A stretch of 61,635 nt of DNA from an uncultured Marivita sp. (GTDB taxonomy: Bacteria > Pseudomonadota > Alphaproteobacteria > Rhodobacterales > Rhodobacteraceae): positions 1 through 61,635 of the forward strand of contig CANNCS010000007.1 in NCBI GenBank assembly GCA_947503115.1, given 5' to 3'. The notes under the pieces were generated by a model. It made no database searches. It was not told the DNA's origin and saw nothing but the letters and a program-made list of their open reading frames with translations. Position numbers and translations under genes: made by a program. Numbering within the stretch: the first letter of the stretch is position 1; every line of letters begins with the position of its first letter. Below are positions 48,314 to 58,224 of this stretch, piece after piece.

Positions 48314-48462
48314 TGGCGAAGCAGCGCAAGAAATCCGATCTTCCGACCAAAATCTGCGCAACCTGCGGGTTGCCCTTCGCATGGCGCAAGAAGTGGGAAA
48401 AGGTTTGGGACGAAGTGAAATACTGTTCGGATCGCTGCCGCAGAGCAAAGAGCAAAGCCTGA
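48313..48462 (+). CDS. DUF2256 zinc-ribbon-like small protein
   Basis: A 49-codon gene too short for routine calling. ATG 48313 overlaps the photolyase TGA (TGATG), so it is translationally coupled. The protein has [14 protein letters not shown] (CxxC) and [13 protein letters not shown] (CxxxC), which should bind one zinc ion, with basic ends. This is the DUF2256 pattern; family members are often found beside photolyase/cryptochrome genes. A helper or partner role with the photolyase is an inference from this link only. Confidence 0.85.
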   Translation: MAKQRKKSDLPTKICATCGLPFAWRKKWEKVWDEVKYCSDRCRRAKSKA

Positions 48463-48520
48463 GTTTCAAGGCAACCCCAGCAGTCGCGTCCGATTTTCAA
48501 GAATTTCCAAAATATCTAAA

Positions 48521-48543
48521 TTTGGTCAAAAAATATGACCAAA
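48521..48543. promoter_or_regulatory. GntR-like operator in front of glcB
   Basis: TTTGGTCA-AAAAATA-TGACCAAA is a perfect 8-bp inverted repeat with a 7-bp spacer in an AT-rich stretch, 67 bases before the malate synthase start. FadR-subfamily GntR regulators bind TGGTC/GACCA half-sites, and GlcC-like proteins control glycolate and glyoxylate genes. No GntR gene is in the window. Confidence 0.6.
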
Positions 48544-48609
48544 CCTGTTGCGGATCGGAAACTTTCTTTCTAATTGAGTACCACCGTATACAGCGAGGGG
48601 GGCACAGCC

Positions 48610-50757
48610 ATGGGCACGCGCATCGACCGTCACGGGTTGCAGATTGACCAGACGCTTTTTGATTTCATCGAAGGGCAGGCACTGCCCGGCACGGGTGTCG
48701 AAGCCGACGCGTTCTGGGACGCGCTGTCGATGTTGGCACATGAGTTTGGTCCAAAGAACGCCGCTCTTCTGGACACGCGCGAGGACATCCAGAAAAAGAT
48801 CGACGCATGGCACGTACGCCACCGCAACCAGCCGCACGATCACGAAGCCTATAAGGCATTCCTGACCGAGATTGGATACTTGCTCGACGAGGGTGACGAC
48901 TTCGAGATCGAGACCACCAACACCGACCCCGAGATCGCCAGTGTTCCCGGCCCGCAGCTTGTCGTGCCGATCACCAATGCGCGGTATGCTTTGAACGCCG
49001 CCAACGCGCGGTGGGGTAGCTTGTATGACGGGTTCTACGGCACCGACGCGATGGGTACGCCCGCTCCTAAAGGGGGGTATGACAAAGGCCGTGGCGCCCG
49101 CGTGGTCGCGCGCGCTCGCGTGTTTCTGGACGAGTCCTTCCCGATCGACGGAGGCAGCCATGCCGACGTCTGTCGGTACTATATCCACAACGGCGCATTG
49201 CTCATTGACGACATGCCGTTGGCGCAACCCGAAAAGTTCATTGGCTATCGGGGCCATCCGAAAGCGCCCGAAGCGGTTCTGTTGCGCAACAACGGCTTAC
49301 ATGTCGAACTGGTCTTTGATCGCACGCACTTCATTGGCAGCCGCGATCAAGCTGGACTCGCGGATGTGCGTCTGGAAAGCGCGATCAGCGCGATCATGGA
49401 TTGCGAAGACTCGGTGGCCTGTGTTGATGCAGAGGATGAGACACTGGCCTATGCCAACTGGCTTGGCCTGATGAAAGGCGATTTGCAGGACAGCTTTGAG
49501 AAGGGCGGTAAGACTGTCACCCGTGCGCTGAACCCCGATCTGATCTACACCGCTCCGGATGGCGGGAGCGTGACGATCAAGGGCCGCGCGTTGATGTTGG
49601 TGCGCAATGTGGGCCACTTGATGACGAACCCTGCAATCCTGCTTAAGGACGGATCCGAGATTTACGAAGGGTTGATGGACGCGATGATCACCGCGCTCAT
49701 CGCCAAACACGATCTGGGTAAAACAGAAGGTCTGCGCAATTCGCATCACGGGTCGGTCTATGTGGTAAAGCCCAAGATGCACGGCCCCGACGAGGTGGCC
49801 TTTGCCGACGAAACCTTCACCTTTGTCGAACAGGCGCTGGGCCTGCCGCAATACACGGTCAAGCTGGGTATTATGGATGAGGAACGCCGCACGAGTGTGA
49901 ACCTCAAGCAGTGCATCCGCGCCGCCAAGCGTCGGGTTGCCTTCATCAACACAGGTTTCCTCGATCGGACGGGTGACGAAATTCACACGTCAATGGAAGC
50001 GGGTCCGTTCAGCCGCAAGGACTTTATCAAGCGCAAGGCTTGGATCGGGGGCTACGAAAACCGCAATGTAGATATCGGCCTTGAATGTGGGCTGTCAGGT
50101 AAGGCGCAGATTGGCAAAGGCATGTGGGCGATGCCCGATATGATGGCCGCGATGCTGGAACAGAAGATCGATCACCCGAAATCTGGCGCCAACTGCGCTT
50201 GGGTGCCGTCTCCGACTGCCGCCACGCTACACGCGCTGCACTATCACAAGGTCGATGTCTTCGCCGTACAGGCCAAGCTGCGTAAAGGTGGACGACGCGC
50301 GCATGTGGATACGATTCTCGATATCCCACTGGCTGCGTTCCAGAAATGGTCAAAGGATCAGATCGCACGCGAGGTCGAGAACAACGCCCAAGGCATCCTT
50401 GGTTACGTTGTGCGTTGGGTCGATCAGGGGGTTGGGTGCTCCAAGGTGCCCGACATCAACAACGTGGGCCTCATGGAAGACCGCGCCACATGTCGGATCA
50501 GCGCTCAGCACATCGCCAACTGGCTGCACCATAGCGTGGTGTCGAAAGACGATGTGATGGAGATACTGCAGCGCATGGCTGCCGTGGTGGATGGCCAGAA
50601 CGCAGGTGATGCCGCGTATACGCCAATGGCACCGGGTTTTGACACCATCGCGTTCAAAGCCGCCTGTGATCTGGTGTTTGACGGCCGGGTGCAGCCTTCG
50701 GGCTATACCGAGCCAGTGCTGCACAAGCGCCGTCTGGAACTCAAAGCGGCGGGCTGA
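48610..50757 (+). CDS. glcB: Malate synthase G
   Basis: Condenses glyoxylate with acetyl-CoA to malate, in the glyoxylate cycle or for glycolate use. The 715-residue length is right for isoform G (long, monomeric). Landmarks are [84 protein letters not shown] and [21 protein letters not shown] 48610 with a GCGAGGGG site is preferred over TTG 48574. A GntR-like operator lies just upstream. The isocitrate lyase gene is not in the window. The gene ends 134 bases before tRNA-Arg. Confidence 0.97.
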   Translation: MGTRIDRHGLQIDQTLFDFIEGQALPGTGVEADAFWDALSMLAHEFGPKNAALLDTREDIQKKIDAWHVRHRNQPHDHEAYKAFLTEIGYLLDEGDDFEIETTNTDPEIASVPGPQLVVPITNARYALNAANARWGSLYDGFYGTDAMGTPAPKGGYDKGRGARVVARARVFLDESFPIDGGSHADVCRYYIHNGALLIDDMPLAQPEKFIGYRGHPKAPEAVLLRNNGLHVELVFDRTHFIGSRDQAGLADVRLESAISAIMDCEDSVACVDAEDETLAYANWLGLMKGDLQDSFEKGGKTVTRALNPDLIYTAPDGGSVTIKGRALMLVRNVGHLMTNPAILLKDGSEIYEGLMDAMITALIAKHDLGKTEGLRNSHHGSVYVVKPKMHGPDEVAFADETFTFVEQALGLPQYTVKLGIMDEERRTSVNLKQCIRAAKRRVAFINTGFLDRTGDEIHTSMEAGPFSRKDFIKRKAWIGGYENRNVDIGLECGLSGKAQIGKGMWAMPDMMAAMLEQKIDHPKSGANCAWVPSPTAATLHALHYHKVDVFAVQAKLRKGGRRAHVDTILDIPLAAFQKWSKDQIAREVENNAQGILGYVVRWVDQGVGCSKVPDINNVGLMEDRATCRISAQHIANWLHHSVVSKDDVMEILQRMAAVVDGQNAGDAAYTPMAPGFDTIAFKAACDLVFDGRVQPSGYTEPVLHKRRLELKAAG

Positions 50758-50891
50758 GGCGAGGCGCTTCGGTCAACCGAAACGGACGATACGTCGACGC
50801 ATCGTCGCCCGGTGTAACCCGCCGCAAGAAACCGGGGCGCAGAGCAAGATTTGCATTTGCGCCCCAAATCGCTTCTGTGTAGAGAGGCGAC

Positions 50892-50968
<77 letters not shown>

Positions 50969-51282
50969 CATTTTTTTCAGTGAAACAGCCTTTCTTCTTT
51001 TCTCCCTTGGTCCGAAATCTGCCATTTCGGTCGTTTGCGGCGGTCAATGGTGGAAAGCCTTGCGGTGAACATCACTGATTTTTAACGGGTTCATGGCGCA
51101 CAAGAAGTGGGTCTTGATCCATACTATCTTCATAAAGTTCAATGTGTTAGGTTGGTCCGACACACCAAAGTTCCTACGGTCTGCACAAAATGGGTTCCAA
51201 CCGTGGCAGCGCCCCGGCGGACGACTGGCTTTCTTCTTCTAAATTTTGCCGAAATCGCTGATTTTGCTGTTTTGCCACAAGT
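50969..51282. other. Gap downstream of tRNA-Arg, no gene recognised
   Basis: This 314-base stretch holds a T-run just after the tRNA and open frames with no resemblance to known families. I looked for an integrase or a duplicated tRNA 3' end, because tRNA genes are common integration sites, and saw neither. Confidence 0.4.
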
Positions 51283-51981
51283 TTACGACGGCGAGGACAG
51301 GATGAAGTGGGTAAAGATGTTGTCTGCGACGTGGAAACCCCAATGCAGCCCGTATGACAGGGTCGCGCCATTGCGCGTTGCCAAAAGCAGGCTTGGGGCC
51401 ACTGCGCCGAAACAGATGGCGGCGATCGTGAACCGGGCGACGTAGAAACCGGTGGCACCATTGAAGATCAGCGACAGGTGAAACAACCCGAATAGAGCGG
51501 CGATCAAAGCGCTGACCTGAAAAATCTTCCAGCCGAAAGAATGGAATAGCAGGACCAGGGTTAGGATCAGGGCCTGCTGGAACAAGATCTCAAAGGATTT
51601 TGCCACATAGTAGAGTGCGTTGGCGAACATGAACTCTGGCGGATCACTGGGCGCGAGCGAAAGGTCGATTTCGGGTAAGGCGGGCAGGATAATGAGCGTG
51701 AAAGCGGCGATCATTGCGAGAACGGTGAAGATCGGAAGCGCGTTGTGGGCAGGCGGGCTCCAGTCGCGCAGGCGGTGCCGGAATAGCAGCACCGCCAACA
51801 TTGTGAAGCCGAGATAGTAGGCCGAATAGGTAAGCGGCGCATCGCGGTAGCCAATCGCAAGACCCAATTGGTCCTTGATTGCGAAATAGCCGACCGATGA
51901 CAGTGACCACAAAGCGGCGATCACCACTATGTCGATGATCGCGCGCTCAAATGGCGTCCTATTTGTTAGGAAACCGGTCAT
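51283..51981 (-). CDS. CPBP-like polytopic membrane protein
   Basis: A 232-residue protein with about seven hydrophobic segments. The later part resembles the CPBP (CAAX protease/bacteriocin processing) family: EILFQQALILTLVLLF, ALFGLFHLSLI (FxxxH) and YGLHWGFHVADNIF (HxxxD/N). The first CPBP motif is normally EExxxR, but here it is EILFQQ, so the protease site is probably degenerate. ATG 51981 gives the N terminus MTGFLTNRTP; the in-frame codon at 52026 would enter the next gene. The role is unknown. It follows the DUF1566 gene on the same strand by 25 bases. Confidence 0.72.
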   Translation of the reverse strand: MTGFLTNRTPFERAIIDIVVIAALWSLSSVGYFAIKDQLGLAIGYRDAPLTYSAYYLGFTMLAVLLFRHRLRDWSPPAHNALPIFTVLAMIAAFTLIILPALPEIDLSLAPSDPPEFMFANALYYVAKSFEILFQQALILTLVLLFHSFGWKIFQVSALIAALFGLFHLSLIFNGATGFYVARFTIAAICFGAVAPSLLLATRNGATLSYGLHWGFHVADNIFTHFILSSPS

Positions 51982-52006
51982 GTCGGCCAAAGTATGGGTG
52001 CGCCGC

Positions 52007-53251
52007 TTAGTCTGCGTCGCGCACAAGGCGCACGTGGTTCATCACCCGAATGGCATCGCCTTGCGGGCCGTTGCCTTCTGGATACTCCGCTGCGTCACCG
52101 ATCTTGGGGTCAGACCGCTGCGCGCCGGCGCCATGTACGTCTGTCCAGACACCTCCAAAGAAGCCCATGGCGCGACCAAAGCTGACATAGGCGCCGAAGG
52201 TGCCTGGCTGGTCAGTGAAATTCGCGTGCGTGGTAGAACTCCAGTGGAACGGAAAATCGGGCTCACCCGCCTCATTGGTGATCGCGCTGATTTCAAACAC
52301 CGGATCCAGGGCCGCTGAGTCCGTCGTGTCAGGCGACCGAGAATAATCTACGAGGCCCTGCAGCTCCTTGACGTTCGGAACGTGCCAGTCGTCATAACCC
52401 AGGTAACCTTGCGCGTTCATCTCTTCGGCCCAGGCAAGGGCACCTTCCCAACTGACGGCCTCACCGTTGTCGGCCTGAGCCCACATCAATCCGCTGGCCG
52501 TATCGGTGACGGTGCCGTCGCCGTTATCGGTCAAGTTCGTCACCCCATAGCCTTCGGTGCCGCGCACATACATGATGTAGAATTCCTTGGGTTGCCCATG
52601 CAGCATCAGGCCGTACCCTTTGATCCGACCATCGGCGAAGTTGACACCAAAAAGCGTATCGTCCTTGGTCGCGTTGGTCCCGGAAACGTAGCGCGTGCTT
52701 GACGCCATTTGGCCGTCGATCAACCGTTCACCTGCGTCAGTGTCGCCATAGCCAAAATCGAAGACGGAGGTGTCAATGAAGGGCCGGATGCTTGAGGAAT
52801 CGTTGCCTTCTAGGCCGCTCGGATCGATCCCGTTAAAGTTCATTAGCGAGTACATTTCGGTGATCGTCGGCAGCCGCCAATCGAGATGGCCAGCCAGGTC
52901 AAAGGTCTCCGCGCCGGCCAGCGCCTCGTCGAGTGTCCGTTTGTCATCAATATTGATCACGCCATCACTGTTCAAGTCTGGCGTTTGCACCCACATCAGA
53001 CCGGTCACATTGTCGGTGACTGTGCCGTCGCCATTGTCTGTGTAGCTTTGCTGCGGCCCGAGATGCTGGGCGTCTTGCCCATAGAACGCCTCGCCCGGGG
53101 CGGGGCAGATGATTTCCTGCGTCTCGCCGTAGCAGGCGCTTTGCATCGTGTCCGGAATCGGGAAGGGGGCTTCGGCCATCGATACGCCTGCAGTGATGGC
53201 ATAGGTCGGCAAGGCTAGGGAAATCGTGCGAAAGATGGATTTGGAAATCAT
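52007..53251 (-). CDS. Exported DUF1566 (Lcl-type) protein with calcium loop
   Basis: A 414-residue exported protein with a signal peptide (residues 1-26, cleaving after GVSMA). DUF1566 (Lcl C-terminal) repeats are visible: DNGDGTVTDNVTGLMWVQT and later DNGDGTVTDTASGLMWAQ, each with a following LPTITEMYSLMNF or VPNVKELQGLVDY. Between them DLNSDGVINIDDKR has a dockerin/EF-hand-like calcium loop. Such proteins bind surfaces or glycans. AGGAGACG precedes ATG 53251. It lies 27 bases after the ferric-reductase-like gene and is probably co-transcribed with it. Confidence 0.85.
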   Translation of the reverse strand: MISKSIFRTISLALPTYAITAGVSMAEAPFPIPDTMQSACYGETQEIICPAPGEAFYGQDAQHLGPQQSYTDNGDGTVTDNVTGLMWVQTPDLNSDGVINIDDKRTLDEALAGAETFDLAGHLDWRLPTITEMYSLMNFNGIDPSGLEGNDSSSIRPFIDTSVFDFGYGDTDAGERLIDGQMASSTRYVSGTNATKDDTLFGVNFADGRIKGYGLMLHGQPKEFYIMYVRGTEGYGVTNLTDNGDGTVTDTASGLMWAQADNGEAVSWEGALAWAEEMNAQGYLGYDDWHVPNVKELQGLVDYSRSPDTTDSAALDPVFEISAITNEAGEPDFPFHWSSTTHANFTDQPGTFGAYVSFGRAMGFFGGVWTDVHGAGAQRSDPKIGDAAEYPEGNGPQGDAIRVMNHVRLVRDAD

Positions 53252-53278
53252 GTCTCGTCTCCTGTGGATGACGCGCTG

Positions 53279-54628
53279 TCAGCGCATGTTAAAAAGTTCT
53301 TGGTGAAATGCGCCGCGGGGCATGCCCTTGGTGGCGAGGTCACGGCGTATCGCATCACCGAAGGCAGCAGGCCCGCAGAACCAGACGCTTGCGGATGTCC
53401 AATCCGGCACTGCGGAACGCAGCCTATCGCCCGTCAGGAAGCCATCTTGGCCATCGACCATGATATGCAGGGTAACTCCGGCGGCTTCGGCATCGGCTGT
53501 TAGTTTCTTGCGGGCCTCGGGCGCCAGGTGTGGCGTGGTGTGAAAGAGGTCCACGGGTCGATCGTCCGGCGTTTTTGCGAGCTGCTTCATCCGGGCGATG
53601 AAGGGTGTGATACCGATGCCACCCCCAATCCAGATCTGGCGCGCCGAGGTATCATCGAAGGTAAACCCACCATAAGGGCCTTCGACAACGGCTTTGGCGC
53701 CTACCTTTACATGTTCGGGTAGGAAGTTGGTGTAGTCACCCAGACCCTTGGTGATGAACATGATGCGGGGGTCGCGGGCATCCCAGGCCGATGCGATGGT
53801 GAAGGGATGCGCACCTTCAGACTTGTCGAAGGTCACGAATGCGAACTGGCCGCTTTTGTGGCCCTTCCATCCGTCGTCAAGCCGGATGGTGGTCTCGAGC
53901 ACGTTCATGTCCGCGAGTTGGTTCTGTTCTTCGACCGTACCAGCGACCTTGCGCCGTTTGCCCACCTGCCGCGTCAGGACCAGCACGGCGGACAGGGTGC
54001 CGGAAAGCAAAAGAAGTCCCGTTACGATACCCACTGGCTGCCCCCAAGTGGAGAAGTCCATCAGCACCACGGTATGGAACACCAGAACGAGGTAGGCGAC
54101 CGCGATGAAGAGGTGTGTCTTGGCAAACAGCCGGTAGGGAAACCGCTTGATCAGGGCCAAAGCGATCAGCAACACCGCTACATAAAAGGCCTTTTCACCC
54201 AGCCCTTCGGCGATTTCGCGAAATCCGTTAAGGGTTGAATCGATGGTTGCGATATCTGTCGCTTCGCCTGCGTCTGGCGGTGCGCCGCGTTCCGGTGCTG
54301 TCAAAAGGCCGAGGCTCATCGCCCATTTCGGCCCATTCACCACGATCCAGTGAAAGACAGCGGCCACCAGACCCGATATGCCCAGCCATTTGTGCAAACG
54401 ATACGATTTGTCCAAACCACCGAGCTTAGGTTCGAGCCAGACAGGCCGCACGGCAAGGATCATCGCCACGCTCATCGCACCGATGCCAATCACGCCGGAA
54501 TACTGCGCGAGCAGGTTGCGGATCACGATGACGCTCAGATCCTCTGTAAGTGGCAGATAGGCGAACAGCCAAAGCGCGGTCAGCCCCGCAATGAGGCCCC
54601 AAAGGGAGAGCTGGATGTTTCTCAACAT
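53279..54628 (-). CDS. Ferric-reductase-like flavocytochrome (FRE/NOX type)
   Basis: A 449-residue membrane oxidoreductase. Six or so transmembrane segments cover residues 1-215; two histidine pairs with 13 residues between (LHKWLGISGLVAAVFH and THLFIAVAYLVLVFH) fit a bis-heme b core. The cytoplasmic part has an FAD-binding region (HPFTIASAWD), GPYGGFTFDD and the NAD(P)H site IWIGGGIGITPFIARM and WFCGPAAFGDAIRRDL. It should pass electrons from NAD(P)H through FAD and heme to an acceptor outside, perhaps Fe3+ or oxygen. AAGGA precedes ATG 54628. The downstream neighbour is the DUF1566 gene; a two-component system is divergent. Confidence 0.9.
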   Translation of the reverse strand: MLRNIQLSLWGLIAGLTALWLFAYLPLTEDLSVIVIRNLLAQYSGVIGIGAMSVAMILAVRPVWLEPKLGGLDKSYRLHKWLGISGLVAAVFHWIVVNGPKWAMSLGLLTAPERGAPPDAGEATDIATIDSTLNGFREIAEGLGEKAFYVAVLLIALALIKRFPYRLFAKTHLFIAVAYLVLVFHTVVLMDFSTWGQPVGIVTGLLLLSGTLSAVLVLTRQVGKRRKVAGTVEEQNQLADMNVLETTIRLDDGWKGHKSGQFAFVTFDKSEGAHPFTIASAWDARDPRIMFITKGLGDYTNFLPEHVKVGAKAVVEGPYGGFTFDDTSARQIWIGGGIGITPFIARMKQLAKTPDDRPVDLFHTTPHLAPEARKKLTADAEAAGVTLHIMVDGQDGFLTGDRLRSAVPDWTSASVWFCGPAAFGDAIRRDLATKGMPRGAFHQELFNMR

Positions 54629-54827
54629 GGTTACGGTCCTTGTAGAATCGATCTGCAACCAAGTCTGGCGCAGGAATGTGTAGCCAGTGGCAAGACTTGG
54701 GAGATTTTTCTAAGCGGACGCCACAGGATTTCATTATTGCCTTCAAGCGCTTAAGCTGAGCGCCGTGATATATGGTGTGGGGCCTGCATCTGCATTCTCT
54801 CTGCACAATCTCACGCCATGAAAAGGT

Positions 54828-56234
54828 ATGGACCGCTTGCGCATGTCACTGACCACGAAGATTTTCCTCGCCATCGCGGCCACCGCGGTGCTCGTCATCG
54901 GTACGATGGCGCTTTTAGTGGGCCTATCCATGCGCGATGGGTTCTCGCACTATCTTCTCAGGGGAGAACTGAAACGGTTCGATACACTGGTGCGCGAATT
55001 GGCTTTGGCGCACGATCCAGAGACGCCGGGTTGGCCTGCGCTGGCAGAAGACCCTCGGGCTTGGAACGATTTTGTCCGTGCGCATTTCACACCGCCGGGC
55101 AACCCGGATCAGGAAGAGGTGAATTCCGATCCTCTTATGATTGGGGATCGACTCGCGCTGCTCAACGTCTCTGGCCTCCGCATCGCGGGGGCGCCCGAAC
55201 GTACCGCGACTTTCGACCAGCGTCCGATCTGTGTCGAACGCAGATGCGATGAGGGCGCAACACTTGGATACATCCGTCTGAACGCGCCAGTATTCTCGGA
55301 CAGCACAAGCGATGCCTTTTTCATTCGCGGGCAATACGCATCTCTTGCCTTCTCGGCTCTGATCGCTCTGCTGGTTTCGGCCGCCGCGGCTTTTTTGATC
55401 GCTCGTCAAATACTGATCCCGATAAAGCGGCTCGAAGCTGGGGCAAAGACGTTGGCATCGGGGGACTACAGTAAGCGCATCGACAAGGACCGGACCGACG
55501 AATTGGGTGACCTGATCGCGCATTACAACGTGTTGGCCGAGACCCTCGCAAGGACATCGCAAGCCGAGCGCGAATGGATTTCGAATACATCTCATGAATT
55601 GCAAACCCCGCTTGCCGTTCTGCGGGCTCAGATCGAGGCGTTGCAAGATGGTGTGCGTCAGCCCAACCAAGAGACATTCGCCGAAATGCACGCGGCGCAG
55701 ATGCGATTGTCGCGTCTTGTGCAGGACCTGAAAATCCTAACCTATTCCCGCGAACCCGGACTGGTGGCCGATCTCGGTCGCGAGGATCTGGTAGAGATCG
55801 CCCTTGAGGCTGTCGAAATCGCGCGCCCCGCTTTTGATGCGGCGAAGCTTGAAGTTGAGTGCGCGTTCCCAGAAACGCTTCCGCTGAGTTGTGACCGGGC
55901 CCGTATCGCGCAAGTCATCGACAACCTTTTGCAGAATGTTGCGCGTTATACCGATGCGCCCGGCAAGGTACGGCTGCGGCTCTGGCGCGCGGACGGGTTC
56001 GCACATGTGTCGATTGACGACACGCCGCCTGCGACCCCGGATGACGTGCTGCCCCGACTGTTCGATCGGTTTTTCCGGGCCGAAGGGTCACGGTCGCGGG
56101 CGCTTGGTGGCTCTGGGCTGGGGCTTTCGGTCTGCAAGGCCATCGTGGAGGCACATGGGGGACGCATTACCGCGTCGCAATCAGAGCTGGGCGGCCTGAA
56201 TGTAACCTTCACTTTGCCGGAGAAACGTCCATGA
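54828..56234 (+). CDS. Sensor histidine kinase, BaeS-like
   Basis: A 468-residue membrane sensor kinase. TM1 is at about residues 10-34, a periplasmic domain follows to about 165, TM2 is at about 170-195, then a HAMP domain, a HisKA dimerisation box with H256 in SNTSHELQTPLAVL, and the ATPase domain (IDNLLQNVARYTDAP, LFDRFFRAEGSRSRALGGSG-type G boxes). The periplasmic part has two close cysteines (RPICVERRCDEG), possibly a disulfide. The start could also be ATG 54843. It overlaps the response regulator by four bases (ATGA) and is divergent from the ferric-reductase/DUF1566 operon. Confidence 0.93.
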   Translation: MDRLRMSLTTKIFLAIAATAVLVIGTMALLVGLSMRDGFSHYLLRGELKRFDTLVRELALAHDPETPGWPALAEDPRAWNDFVRAHFTPPGNPDQEEVNSDPLMIGDRLALLNVSGLRIAGAPERTATFDQRPICVERRCDEGATLGYIRLNAPVFSDSTSDAFFIRGQYASLAFSALIALLVSAAAAFLIARQILIPIKRLEAGAKTLASGDYSKRIDKDRTDELGDLIAHYNVLAETLARTSQAEREWISNTSHELQTPLAVLRAQIEALQDGVRQPNQETFAEMHAAQMRLSRLVQDLKILTYSREPGLVADLGREDLVEIALEAVEIARPAFDAAKLEVECAFPETLPLSCDRARIAQVIDNLLQNVARYTDAPGKVRLRLWRADGFAHVSIDDTPPATPDDVLPRLFDRFFRAEGSRSRALGGSGLGLSVCKAIVEAHGGRITASQSELGGLNVTFTLPEKRP

Positions 56235-56911
56235 CATCGCCACGTATCCTCATCGTCGAGGATGAGATCACGCTCGCAGAGGTCATCCGCGACTACTTGC
56301 TGTCAAACGGAATGGAGGTCGACATACTGTCCGAAGGCACTCACGCGGTCGAAACAGCCCTTGAAAAGGCGCATGATCTTATCATCCTGGACCTGATGCT
56401 GCCTGGCGTGGATGGCCTCACGATTTGCCGCAAATTGCGCCAAAACTCAGATGTTCCTATCATCATGACGACCGCCAAAGTCGAAGAAATCGACCGCCTG
56501 CTTGGACTTGAAATGGGGGCGGACGATTATGTCTGTAAACCCTATTCTCCGCGAGAACTGGTGGCACGGGTGCGTGCGGTACTTCGGCGACGCCCCTTGG
56601 GTGGGCAGCCGCCAGACAAGGGCCTCGACGCGCGATTGCACATTGACCAAGAGCGGTGGCGCGCGACACTGGACGGTGATGACCTCGATCTGACGCGACG
56701 CGAATTCTCACTTCTGGCGGCGCTGGCCGCGCGCCCGGGCCGGGTGTTTTCACGCGATCAACTGCTCTCCTTGGCGTTTCCCGACGACACTGAAGTCTTT
56801 GATCGGACGATTGACAGCCATATTCGGAACATCCGTCGCAAGATCCATTCAAAGACGGACTGGGACCCGATCCGGTCGGTCTATGGTGTCGGTTACGCCT
56901 ACGAGGGTTAA
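56231..56911 (+). CDS. OmpR-family response regulator, BaeR-like
   Basis: A 226-residue regulator. The receiver domain has the acidic pair E10-D11, phosphoacceptor D54 (LIILDLMLPGVDG), and the conserved Thr and Lys (PIIMTTAKVEE, DYVCKPYSPREL). The C-terminal winged-helix domain reads LTRREFSLLAALAARPGRVF and DRTIDSHIRNIRRKI. It is coupled to the kinase gene by the ATGA overlap, so the two make a cognate pair. It probably acts on its own promoter and perhaps on the divergent ferric-reductase operon. Confidence 0.95.
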   Translation: MTSPRILIVEDEITLAEVIRDYLLSNGMEVDILSEGTHAVETALEKAHDLIILDLMLPGVDGLTICRKLRQNSDVPIIMTTAKVEEIDRLLGLEMGADDYVCKPYSPRELVARVRAVLRRRPLGGQPPDKGLDARLHIDQERWRATLDGDDLDLTRREFSLLAALAARPGRVFSRDQLLSLAFPDDTEVFDRTIDSHIRNIRRKIHSKTDWDPIRSVYGVGYAYEG

Positions 56912-57208
56912 GGGCCGATCCGCGGTCGGTCCCGATGTACCTGAGGAATTCCAGTGTCGAGAAGAAACCCTGCGGGCTTGGAACTACATTCTTCAGCACG
57001 AGAACAGTGCGATGAAGCTTGAAAAGCAGTCCTTCGATGTGTGGCCAAAGCAGGGGTAAGGTAAAATGGATTGTTTGAGACCACACAGCGATCCTGCGGG
57101 AAGCACTGTTTAACCTGACGTCGGTGTTGGCAAGTATACCCTTCTGCGCGGGGGGGCAGGTATCTAACTGAAAAAATTAAGAAAGGCAGTCTTTCGCAGC
57201 GGCCTCTA
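56912..57208. other. Gap between response regulator and LysR gene
   Basis: About 300 bases between convergent genes. A weak hairpin (AGGGCCGA with TCGGTCCC, with one G-T pair) lies immediately after the regulator stop (56912-56933) and may be its terminator. I see no gene in the rest. Confidence 0.35.
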
Positions 57209-58126
57209 TTAATCGTCATCCGCCGGTTGCTTGCCCATTTGCAAAATAGAATGCTGCGCCTGGGCCTTTGATACAAACCAGTCAATGACGGCCTGCTGAG
57301 ATTGCCCACGCTTCGGACTTCGTCGTGCCAGCAGATAGAAATCATTCTCACCTTGCACAGTTTCAGAGCAAAGTTGAACAAGACGGTTTTCCGCGATGTC
57401 TCGGTGGGCAAGGAAATCGCTGACAAGAGCCACTCCTTGACCGGACAGGGCAGCGTCAATGGCAAGCGTTGTCTGGCTTAATCGCAGCCCGCGTCCGCTT
57501 TGATCATGAACGTTCATTTGCCTTAGAAACGCGGGCCAAAGATCATGCGCGTCATGCAGTTTCGGCAAATGTGACAGGGTCATTGGATCAAGCGGCAGAC
57601 GTTGCCCTGCAACAAGTGTGGGGGCCGCGACGGCGATCACGTCCTGCCGGAAAAGACTGATAACCTCCAACGCCGCGCCAAAGGGGGGCTTTCCCTGCCG
57701 AACCGCAAGATCGATCCCGTCACCATGAAACCGCGACAGTTTCTCCGTGGTGAGGATGCGCAGGTCGATTGTTGGGTGCGCTTTCGCGAATTCCGGCAAG
57801 TTTGGGATCAACCATTTTGCCGCAAACGTCGGTGTTACGCTGACGAACACCGTGTCAGGTTCGGGGCGCAGGGTTTCGGTGGCCGCACGCAGCTCGTCGA
57901 AGGCGGTTGCGACGCGGGCATGATAGCTGCGACCGGCAGGTGTGAATGCCAGACCTTTTGGCACTCTTTCGAACAACTGAACCCCTAGTTGCGCTTCGAG
58001 GTGTCGAACCTGTTGCGCGACGGTCCCCTGCGTTACGCCCAGTTCATCAGAAGCGGCGCGGAAGCTTAGATGTCGCCCAGCCGCATCAAATGCGCGCAAG
58101 CCGTTGAGGGGCGGAAGCCGGATCAT
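57209..58126 (-). CDS. LysR family transcriptional regulator, GcvA-like
   Basis: A 305-residue LysR-type regulator. The N-terminal HTH reads LSFRAASDELGVTQGTVAQQ followed by VRHLEAQLGVQLFERVPKG, typical of the GcvA subgroup (LNGLRAFDAAGRH just before it). The effector domain (from about residue 90) shows VFVSVTPTFAAKWLIPNL. No adjacent divergent structural gene gives a clear target; the neighbour on the other strand is the SDR remnant, so the original target may have been lost. Confidence 0.92.
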   Translation of the reverse strand: MIRLPPLNGLRAFDAAGRHLSFRAASDELGVTQGTVAQQVRHLEAQLGVQLFERVPKGLAFTPAGRSYHARVATAFDELRAATETLRPEPDTVFVSVTPTFAAKWLIPNLPEFAKAHPTIDLRILTTEKLSRFHGDGIDLAVRQGKPPFGAALEVISLFRQDVIAVAAPTLVAGQRLPLDPMTLSHLPKLHDAHDLWPAFLRQMNVHDQSGRGLRLSQTTLAIDAALSGQGVALVSDFLAHRDIAENRLVQLCSETVQGENDFYLLARRSPKRGQSQQAVIDWFVSKAQAQHSILQMGKQPADDD

Positions 58127-58224
58127 TCTGCGATAGTATTTCTATCGCCAATGAACATCAATTCTGGCGCGAAGTCCCGGTCAACAAGCAATAAATAAGA
58201 ATTGAAGCTGCGATGGAGTGCGGG

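Noticed and set aside
51107-51445. 112-codon plus-strand frame after the tRNA
   Set aside because: Overlaps the CPBP-like gene antisense and resembles nothing; the upstream part has no start signal.
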